Positions 1 through 5,213 of a stretch of DNA of 6,062 nucleotides are shown piece by piece. The position numbers were made by a program, and so were the translations under genes. Source of the stretch: Propionibacteriaceae bacterium. GTDB lineage: Bacteria > Actinomycetota > Actinomycetes > Propionibacteriales > Propionibacteriaceae. Where the stretch lies: assembly GCA_031265725.1 (NCBI GenBank), contig JAISCH010000182.1, forward strand, positions 1-6,062, read 5' to 3'. The notes below the pieces were generated by a model. It was given only the letters and a program-made list of their open reading frames with translations, was not told the DNA's origin and did no database searches. The stretch's first letter is position 1, and the number at the start of each line of letters is the position of its first letter.

Positions 1-776
1 AGTATATTTTGGAACAGTGCGATCATTCCGTGCTGGCTGAATTCGACCACGACCAAGTCCATGACTATCGGTACCGCCGCCCCCAATTCATCTTCGACAC
101 CAACCGGCTGGACTCGATGATCGACTTCTCCCTGGCGGTCCATCGGGTCACCGATTCCGCTGGCAAGGCATTCCTGCTCTTGTCTGGCCCGGAGCCCGAT
201 CATCAATGGCACCGGGTGGCTGCGGGCGTGTTCGAGATCTGCCAGGAAATCGGTGTCGGCATCCTGGCCACCGTGAGCGGAGTGCCGATGGCTGTGCCGC
301 ACACCCGTCCGACGCTCATCACCCAGCACGCCACCGATCCCAAGATCGTGTCGGGGAATCCGATGTGGATAGACCGGGTGCAGCTTCCCGGGTCGTTCTC
401 GCATTTCTTGGAGTACCAGGCCGGGCAACGCGACCTGCTGGGCAGCGGATTCGTCGCCCACGTCCCGCATTACCTGTCCCAGACCACGTTCCCACAAGCC
501 ATCGCCGAGGTGTTGGGGAAGGTCAACGAATTCTGCGATCTGGCCATCCCCACGCAGCCGATCGCTGAGCGCGCCGAGGAGAATCTGCGCACCATCGCCG
601 CTGAGACCGGCGAGGACGGGGATTTCCCCGCGCTGGTGGGAGCCTTGGAGCAGCAGTACGACCGGCTGAAGGAGAGTGGCGCAGCCTCGCTGCCCTCGGC
701 TGAGGAGATCGGCGCGGCTGTGGAGAGATTCCTGGCCGAGCAGGACCCGCCAGACTTCCCCAGGGACCGTACTTGA
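1..776 (+). CDS. PAC2-family protein (proteasome assembly chaperone-like), 5'-truncated
   Basis: The reading frame is open from the left edge (first whole codon at base 3) to a TGA at 774-776, giving 257 visible codons. The protein matches the actinobacterial PAC2 (proteasome assembly chaperone 2-like) family. It has an acidic segment followed by a DYRYRRP-type motif near bases 66-86, the diagnostic PHTRP motif at about 297-311, a VPHYLSQ motif at about 462-482 and a helical, acidic C-terminus. Family members usually begin with 30-40 more residues including a GWNDAG-like segment, which is absent here, so the true start is upstream of the window and the TTG at base 9 is internal. In eukaryotes PAC2 helps assemble 20S proteasomes. 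The role of the bacterial members is not established, and I see no proteasome genes nearby. The stop lies 12 bp before tesB in the same frame, which suggests an operon. The family call is firm; the function is open. Confidence 0.86.
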   Translation, partial: YILEQCDHSVLAEFDHDQVHDYRYRRPQFIFDTNRLDSMIDFSLAVHRVTDSAGKAFLLLSGPEPDHQWHRVAAGVFEICQEIGVGILATVSGVPMAVPHTRPTLITQHATDPKIVSGNPMWIDRVQLPGSFSHFLEYQAGQRDLLGSGFVAHVPHYLSQTTFPQAIAEVLGKVNEFCDLAIPTQPIAERAEENLRTIAAETGEDGDFPALVGALEQQYDRLKESGAASLPSAEEIGAAVERFLAEQDPPDFPRDRT

Positions 777-779
777 ACT

Positions 780-783
780 GGAG
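780..783 (+). promoter_or_regulatory. Ribosome binding site fixing the tesB GTG start
   Basis: A GGAG core lies 5 nt upstream of the GTG at 789-791, directly after the upstream stop codon. It supports GTG as the initiation codon and suggests that the two genes are translated from one mRNA, possibly with translational coupling. Confidence 0.6.
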
Positions 784-788
784 TCCGG

Positions 789-1685
789 GTGCCGCAAACC
801 GTCGATGAATTGATCGAACTGTTCCAGGTGAGGGAGATTGGCGAGAATGCCTACCTCGGCCCGGCTGCGGCTGCCGGGGTGGCGGTGGACGCGCTGGGGC
901 AGCGGGTCTTCGGCGGGCAAGTGCTCGCGCAAGCCTTGATGGCCGCCTACCAGACCATCGACTTCAACCGTTACGCGCATTCATTGACCGCGTATTTCCT
1001 TAGGATGGGCGTTCCCGGCGTGCCGATTGAATATCAGGTGGGCATCGTGCGTGACGGCGGCACCTTCTCCCATCGCCGGGTCAGCGGGCATCAGCGGGGG
1101 CGGGTGATCTTCGATATGGATTGCTCCTTTCACGAGTTGGAGCCGGGGCTAAACCATGCCGACCAGGCTCCAGCGGATGTCCCGCCTCCCGGCGACTGCC
1201 CGCCATTGGCCCAGGTGCTCGGCAATCGGTCCCGGCGTTCCATAGCGGAATGGGAGCGGGAATTCGGAGTACTGGACGTTCGTTTCGCCAGTGACACGTC
1301 GGCGGTGACTGGCGGCCGGAAGAGCGATGCCAGGATGACGGTGTGGGTGCGCGCCGAGAGCATGCTCCCGGCCGATCCGCGTGTCCATCAGGCCTTCCTC
1401 GCCTATGCCTCCGACTTGACCATCCTCTCCGTGAGCACGGTGCCGCATCCGGTGCTCTTCGCCGGGCCGGGCATGCAAGTGGCCTCAATCAACCACACGA
1501 TGTGGTTCCACCGTTTCGCCCGTGCCGATCTGTGGCTGCTCTACGACCAGGTCTCCCCTTCGGCGTCGTCGGGTCTCGGCTTCAGCTTCGGACGGCTCTT
1601 CTCCGGCGAGGAATTGATCGCCTCCTGCGCTCAGGAGGGGCTGATCCGGCTGGTCGATCCAGATGCTCTCGCCCAGGCGCAATGA
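789..1685 (+). CDS. tesB: Acyl-CoA thioesterase II (double hot-dog TesB)
   Basis: The 298-residue product hydrolyses acyl-CoA thioesters to free fatty acid and CoA in the cytosol; E. coli TesB (286 aa) is the reference. It shows the tandem hot-dog layout: an N-terminal domain at about 10-115 with the FGGQVLAQAL helix (residues 41-50) and HSLTAYFLR (64-72), then a C-terminal domain at about 180-290 with RVHQAFLAYASDL (198-210), INHTMWFHR (234-242) and AQEGLIR (281-287). The catalytic positions of E. coli TesB (Asp204, Thr228, Gln278) align with Asp209, Ser233 and Gln282. Ser for Thr is conservative and keeps the hydroxyl. The GTG start is preferred for its GGAG ribosome site and family-length N-terminus. 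It follows the PAC2-family gene by 12 bp and converges on sigB. It probably acts in fatty-acid turnover or CoA recycling, but the physiological substrate cannot be read from sequence. Confidence 0.94.
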   Translation: MPQTVDELIELFQVREIGENAYLGPAAAAGVAVDALGQRVFGGQVLAQALMAAYQTIDFNRYAHSLTAYFLRMGVPGVPIEYQVGIVRDGGTFSHRRVSGHQRGRVIFDMDCSFHELEPGLNHADQAPADVPPPGDCPPLAQVLGNRSRRSIAEWEREFGVLDVRFASDTSAVTGGRKSDARMTVWVRAESMLPADPRVHQAFLAYASDLTILSVSTVPHPVLFAGPGMQVASINHTMWFHRFARADLWLLYDQVSPSASSGLGFSFGRLFSGEELIASCAQEGLIRLVDPDALAQAQ

Positions 1686-1719
1686 TCTCAGTCCGATAGC
1701 GAGTCGGGCATTCCACACA

Positions 1720-1760
1720 GCAATTAGCAGTCAGCAGAGCAATTAGCAGTCGGCAATTAG
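1720..1760 (+). repeat. Short direct repeats (GCAATTAG x3) between tesB and sigB
   Basis: GCAATTAG occurs at 1720-1727, 1739-1746 and 1753-1760. The first two copies extend to the 13-mer GCAATTAGCAGTC (1720-1732 and 1739-1751). The copy-to-copy distances are 19 and 14 bp. The cluster is more AT-rich than its surroundings and abuts the terminator hairpin. It could be a slippage-generated repeat or a fragment of a dispersed intergenic repeat; no function is evident. Confidence 0.7.
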
Positions 1761-1802
1761 GAATGGCCCGCCGCGCGTGGCGTTGGCGCGGCGGGCCATT
1801 CC
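1760..1802. terminator. Bidirectional terminator hairpin between tesB and sigB
   Basis: The arms at 1760-1776 and 1786-1802 are perfectly complementary over 17 bp, very GC-rich in the centre (GGCCCGCCGCGC), with a 9-nt loop at 1777-1785. It lies between the tesB stop (1685) and the sigB stop (1822-1824) of convergent genes, where a shared terminator is expected. There is no T-run on either side, so it would be a U-less hairpin of the kind common in high-GC actinobacteria. It may also protect the 3' ends of both mRNAs. Confidence 0.8.
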
Positions 1803-1821
1803 AGGACTGTGCTGGGGCTGT

Positions 1822-2781
1822 TTATGCGGCGGCGACGTTCATGTCGGCGGCTCGTAGCTTGGCAATCGCCTGACGTTCGATCTGGCGGACCCGCTCAGCG
1901 GTTATTCCCCAGATCTCAGCGATATCGGCCAGCTTCGCCTGACGCCCGTCGAGCAGTCCGTAACGGCGACGCACCACATCGGCGGAACGCGGGTCCAGGC
2001 TGGAGGAGAGCACCAATTCCAGCCGAGCATGCTCCTCGGCGTCCATCACCATGTCGTCCGGGCTGGAGATCGACTCCATGGCGAGCAGGTCCACCAGTGA
2101 GGTGTCGCCGTCGTCCTCGATGGGGGCGTCCAGCGAGATGTGGTCGCGGGCCAGCCGGAGCAATTCGACTATCGAGTCCTCGGAGCTGCCGAGTTCGGCG
2201 GCTATCTCGCACAGCTCGGGCTCGCGGCCGAGCCTGCGCTCCAAGGTGCGCCGGATAGCGGCGACCTGGTTGACTTGCTCGGCGACATGCACCGGCAGCC
2301 GGACGATGCGGCCCTGCTGGGCGATGCCACGGGAGATTGATTGGCGGACCCACCAAGTCGCGTAGGTGGAGAATTTGAAACCTTTGGTGTAGTCGAACTT
2401 CTCCACGGCGCGGATCAGTCCGGTGTTGCCTTCTTGCACCAGGTCGAGCAGCGGCATCTGCGAGCGGCCATATTTGCGGGCCACGCTCACCACGAGTCGG
2501 AGATTCGCCGCTACGAAGCGTTGCATGGCTTTATCGCCCTCGCGGACGATGATCTCCAATTCCTCGTCGCTCGCGTCCAGTGCTTCGGCTGGCTCTTCAC
2601 CGGCGGCGCGTTGTTCGAGCAGGTCTTTGGCGAAAAGGCCCGCTTCGATCCGCTTGGCGAGGGCCACTTCTTCCTCGGCGGTCAGCAGTGGAGTCTTGGC
2701 GATCTCCTCAAGATAGAGGCCGACGGAGTCTTTGCCGTCGATGCCTTCGTTAATCCGGCTCCGGGTCAAGGTAGCGTTCAT
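1822..2781 (-). CDS. sigB: RNA polymerase sigma factor, group 2 (SigB-like)
   Basis: The 319-residue product directs RNA polymerase core to a subset of promoters. Region 1.2 spans about residues 17-52 (GLYLEEIAKTPLLT, LAKRIEAGLF), region 2 about 85-160 (ANLRLVVSVARKYG, LLDLVQEGNTGLIRAVEKFD, FSTYATWWVRQSISR), region 3 about 165-240 and region 4 about 255-312 with a helix-turn-helix ending in VRQIERQAIAKLR. The Trp143-Trp144 pair and Gln147 that open and read the -10 element are kept. It lacks the long N-terminal extension of SigA, and its length fits SigB (about 320 aa), so it is a non-essential-type paralogue, usually stress or stationary phase. The ATG at 2779-2781 is chosen because a GAAAGGA site lies 8 nt upstream; an in-frame ATG 22 codons earlier has none and adds unconserved residues. 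Oddities: Ala295 replaces the usual Arg in region 4.2, and the C-terminus is short. An orthologue of HrdD-type factors is the alternative naming. Confidence 0.93.
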   Translation of the reverse strand: MNATLTRSRINEGIDGKDSVGLYLEEIAKTPLLTAEEEVALAKRIEAGLFAKDLLEQRAAGEEPAEALDASDEELEIIVREGDKAMQRFVAANLRLVVSVARKYGRSQMPLLDLVQEGNTGLIRAVEKFDYTKGFKFSTYATWWVRQSISRGIAQQGRIVRLPVHVAEQVNQVAAIRRTLERRLGREPELCEIAAELGSSEDSIVELLRLARDHISLDAPIEDDGDTSLVDLLAMESISSPDDMVMDAEEHARLELVLSSSLDPRSADVVRRRYGLLDGRQAKLADIAEIWGITAERVRQIERQAIAKLRAADMNVAAA

Positions 2782-2789
2782 GTTCGGTT

Positions 2790-2796
2790 TCCTTTC
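2790..2796 (-). promoter_or_regulatory. Ribosome binding site fixing the sigB start
   Basis: Read on the minus strand this is GAAAGGA, with 8 nt between it and the ATG at 2781-2779. No comparable site precedes the longer in-frame ATG at 2847, so it decides in favour of the 319-residue protein. Confidence 0.75.
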
Positions 2797-2807
2797 GCTC
2801 GTCAACA

Positions 2808-2836
2808 AGTACAACGCGTTTGCAAGTGCTTTGGAA
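2808..2836 (-). promoter_or_regulatory. Weak candidate sigB promoter
   Basis: On the minus strand TTCCAA (2836-2831), a 17-bp spacer and TGTACT (2813-2808) resemble a -35/-10 pair, with 3/6 and 4/6 matches to the vegetative consensus. Transcription would start near 2801 and leave a leader of about 20 nt containing the ribosome site. The position directly after the terminator-like T-run is sensible, but the match is poor and sigB may instead use an alternative sigma factor or read-through from ptrB. Confidence 0.28.
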
Positions 2837-2837
2837 C

Positions 2838-2860
2838 AAAAAAACACAGGTCATCGACCC
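2838..2860 (-). terminator. Terminator-like hairpin with T-run after ptrB
   Basis: On the minus strand, GGTC (2859-2856) pairs with GACC (2852-2849) across a 3-nt loop, with a possible extra G-U pair (2860/2848). Three bases later comes a run of seven T (2844-2838). The stem is short, so termination of ptrB transcripts would be partial. It lies 55-77 bp beyond the ptrB stop and also upstream of sigB, so it could act as an attenuator for ptrB-sigB read-through. Confidence 0.4.
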
Positions 2861-2914
2861 TGAACACATCCTGGTCGGACATTCATAGACCGTAGTCTGA
2901 TACCCAGGTACGCC

Positions 2915-5074
2915 TTAAGTCTGGGCGGAGGGCTGGGTATGCGAAATCAGCCAGGCCAACTCGAAAGCGTCGTCGCGCCAAGAGGCGTAACGACCAGATG
3001 CCCCGGCGTGTCCGGCGTTCAGCTCGATCTTGAAGCAGATCAGGCTGGCCAGCCCCGGATCGAGCGCTATTCGCTGTCGCAGGGCGGCCACCCATTTGGC
3101 CGGTTCGGTGACCTCGACCCTGGTGTCCTGCAGGCTGGCGGTCACCAGCAGCGGGGGATAGCGGACCGCGCGCAGTTGCTCGTAGGGCGCGTACGACTTG
3201 ATCAACTGGTAGTCCTCCGCGTCGTGGAGCGGATCGCCCCACTCCTCCCATTCGGTCACCGTGAGCGGCAATTGCGGATCGAGCAAAGTGTTGAGCGGAT
3301 CGACGAAGGGGACTGCGGCGTGCGCCGCGCCGAAGGTCTCCGGGGCCAGGTTCAGCGCCGCGCCGATCAGCAGCCCACCGGCGCTGCCGCCCTCGATCCC
3401 GAGCCGGGAGGGGCTGGCATATCCGGCTTGGATCAAGTGCCGGGCGCAGGCGACAAAGTCGGTGAAGGTGTTGGTCTTGCGCCGCAGCTTGCCCGCGTCG
3501 TACCAACTACGGCCGAGCTCGCCGCCGCCACGGACATGGGCGATGGCTTGGCTGTAGCCGCGATCCAGCAGGCTCAGCCTGGCTATCGAGAACGACGGCG
3601 CGACGGAGATCTCATAGGCCCCGTAACCGTAGAGTAGGCATCCGGCGCTCCCGTCGAGCGGCAGGTCCGCCCGACGGACAATCGAGATGGGGACGAGGGT
3701 GCCATCGGGCGCGGTGGCCCATTCCTGCGTCTGGGTGTAGTCCTCAGGACGGTAACTGCCCTTGACCGGGTGGTCGAGCACCGGGCGACGCTTGAGCAAT
3801 AGCCGCTCGCCGGTCTCCAGCACATAGTCGAATAGCTGTTCCGGGGTGACCATCGACTGATAGCAGAGCCTGATCCGGTCGGTGTCCGGATCTTCGCCGC
3901 CGTCAGCCTCCAGGGTGAAGATGGACTCGGCCATCTCGATTTCCTGGAACGACTCGGCTGAGGCCGGATCGGGTCCGGCGACAGCGACCCGGGCCAGGGC
4001 GTCGCTGCGATAGCTGAGCACAACCGCGTTGTCATAGGCGGACACGTCGAGGGGACGGAAGCCCTGTCGTCCGGGGATGACCAGTTGCCAGTCGGCGGTG
4101 CTGGTCAGCGGGCTGCCCGCTGGCTGGTCCCAGGTGGCCGGTATGGCGGCTTTGGACAGCGCGAAATCGACGGCGTCCTCGTTGTGGATGATGTAGGCGG
4201 TGCTCCCCAGGATTTCGAGGTCATATTCGAGGCCTTCGCGCCGGGCGCAGAAAGAGCGGGGTCTGGGATCGGCGGCGGTGGAGTCGAGCAGCCAGCATTC
4301 GCTGGTGGTCTTGGAACCGGCTTGGATGACTACCCAGCGTTGATCGCGGGATTGGCCCAATTGCAGCCAGAACCGTTCATCGTCCTCAGCCAGTATCAAC
4401 GGGTCGTCCCTGGTCTGGGCCTGGTCGAGCCGGTGCAGATAGACCCGGTCCGGACGCCAGGACTCGTCCAGCCGCAGATAGCAGAACGCGGAATTGCCCA
4501 GCCAGGCCCCTCCGGCAGCCACATCGGTGACGACCGGGCCGAGCTGCTGTCTGCTGGCGAGGTCGAGGAAGTGGAGGTCGTAGTGCTCGGCGCCACTGGT
4601 GTCGACCGAGTAGGCGACCCGGTTCCCGTCCGGGGACACATCCAGTAATCCCAGGCTGAAGAATTCGGTCCCAGCGGCAGTTGCCTCGGCGTCGAAGACG
4701 AGTTCTTCTCCGCTGAGCGCTTCCGCTGAAAGCGGAACGTCGGCCCGGTCGGTGGCCGGGACGCGGAAGTAGCTGGGGTAGTCGAGACCTTCGGTGGTGC
4801 GGGCGTAATACCAGAAGGTCCGGCCGTCGCTGTGCGTGACGTAGTTGGGCACGCTCAGGTCGGTCTGCTGGGTGCGGGCGGTGATCTCCGCGTAAATCTC
4901 GTCGGCCAAGGGTTGTGAGTCAGCGCTCAGCGCGGCGCAGTAGGCGTTCTCCGCTTCCAGGTACGCCAGCAGCTCCGGACTGTCGGTGTCCTTCATCCAG
5001 GCATAGGGATCGATGAATTCGTCACCGTGCCGGATGCGTCGTCGGGGTGTCCGGGGAGCGCTGGGCGTAAGCAT
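2915..5074 (-). CDS. ptrB: Oligopeptidase B (protease II, peptidase family S9A)
   Basis: The 719-residue cytosolic serine peptidase (no signal peptide) cleaves short peptides after Arg or Lys. E. coli PtrB has about 686 residues. An N-terminal arm (about 1-70, with HGDEFIDPYAWMKD) joins the C-terminal alpha/beta-hydrolase domain (about 440-719); a beta-propeller lies between (about 75-430). The catalytic triad is Ser564 in GGSAGG, Asp650 in LQDTRVE and His689 in AGHAG. YGYGAY (482-487), SLLDRGY (501-507), HVRGGGELGRSWY (513-525) and KTNTFTDF (533-540) are family signatures. Glu608 and Glu610 in TEWEEWGDP match the Glu pair giving trypsin-like P1 specificity, which favours oligopeptidase B over prolyl oligopeptidase. 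The two Asp at the P2 pocket of enterobacterial enzymes appear replaced (Ala492, Ser494). The ATG at 5074-5072 gives the family N-terminus but has a poor ribosome site. The gene is divergent from sigA and upstream of sigB on the same strand. Confidence 0.95.
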   Translation of the reverse strand: MLTPSAPRTPRRRIRHGDEFIDPYAWMKDTDSPELLAYLEAENAYCAALSADSQPLADEIYAEITARTQQTDLSVPNYVTHSDGRTFWYYARTTEGLDYPSYFRVPATDRADVPLSAEALSGEELVFDAEATAAGTEFFSLGLLDVSPDGNRVAYSVDTSGAEHYDLHFLDLASRQQLGPVVTDVAAGGAWLGNSAFCYLRLDESWRPDRVYLHRLDQAQTRDDPLILAEDDERFWLQLGQSRDQRWVVIQAGSKTTSECWLLDSTAADPRPRSFCARREGLEYDLEILGSTAYIIHNEDAVDFALSKAAIPATWDQPAGSPLTSTADWQLVIPGRQGFRPLDVSAYDNAVVLSYRSDALARVAVAGPDPASAESFQEIEMAESIFTLEADGGEDPDTDRIRLCYQSMVTPEQLFDYVLETGERLLLKRRPVLDHPVKGSYRPEDYTQTQEWATAPDGTLVPISIVRRADLPLDGSAGCLLYGYGAYEISVAPSFSIARLSLLDRGYSQAIAHVRGGGELGRSWYDAGKLRRKTNTFTDFVACARHLIQAGYASPSRLGIEGGSAGGLLIGAALNLAPETFGAAHAAVPFVDPLNTLLDPQLPLTVTEWEEWGDPLHDAEDYQLIKSYAPYEQLRAVRYPPLLVTASLQDTRVEVTEPAKWVAALRQRIALDPGLASLICFKIELNAGHAGASGRYASWRDDAFELAWLISHTQPSAQT

Positions 5075-5090
5075 GTGCTCAGCATAGACC

Positions 5091-5096
5091 TGTCTG
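5091..5096 (-). promoter_or_regulatory. Candidate -10 element for ptrB
   Basis: Read on the minus strand this is TATGCT, a fair -10 hexamer with the TAnnnT pattern of actinobacterial promoters. No good -35 is seen at 16-18 bp. A start about 7 nt downstream of its end (near 5084) would leave only about 10 nt before the ATG, which fits the weak ribosome site and suggests a nearly leaderless mRNA. Confidence 0.35.
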
Positions 5097-5110
5097 TTTG
5101 GCCGGGTGGG

Positions 5111-5139
5111 TTCCCAAATGGCATCGAAGGGATTATTAT
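5111..5139 (+). promoter_or_regulatory. Candidate vegetative promoter for sigA
   Basis: TTCCCA (5111-5116), a 17-bp spacer and TATTAT (5134-5139) match the vegetative consensus at 4/6 and 5/6 positions with ideal spacing. The predicted start near 5146 gives a leader of about 68 nt before the sigA GTG. The -35 lies only about 15 bp from the ptrB -10 on the other strand, so the two promoters would sit back to back and could interfere with each other. Confidence 0.5.
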
Positions 5140-5159
5140 GGCAGGATTGTGTCTTGCTA

Positions 5160-5190
5160 TTGACAACATCTGGTTGTTTTGCACCCTAAT
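5160..5190 (+). promoter_or_regulatory. Possible second sigA promoter with overlapping inverted repeat
   Basis: A perfect TTGACA lies at 5160-5165. The best -10 candidate is CCTAAT at 5185-5190 (4/6 match) with a long 19-bp spacer, so its activity is doubtful. An inverted repeat, ACAAC (5163-5167), 5 bp, GTTGT (5173-5177), overlaps the -35. It could be a protein-binding site or a small hairpin in the leader of the upstream promoter. Dual promoters before the primary sigma gene are known in Streptomyces hrdB. Confidence 0.3.
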
Positions 5191-5213
5191 AACGATTTGT
5201 CGAGAGGTCGTTC

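Noticed and set aside
2782..2847. 22-codon N-terminal extension of sigB from an upstream ATG
   Set aside because: No ribosome site precedes it, its residues are not sigma-like, and it spans the candidate promoter and part of the T-run hairpin. The ATG at 2781 has a good ribosome site.
2939..3637. Long plus-strand open frame (232 codons) opposite ptrB
   Set aside because: It lies entirely antisense to the conserved ptrB catalytic domain, has no family resemblance, and is expected from codon bias in high-GC DNA.
4085..4648. Plus-strand open frame (187 codons) opposite the ptrB propeller region
   Set aside because: Antisense shadow with low-complexity Gly/Val/Pro composition and no recognisable domain.
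5129..5175. Possible SigR-type (GGAAT-N18-GTT) promoter before sigA
   Set aside because: GGATT is present twice, but no GTT falls at the required 18-19 bp spacing.
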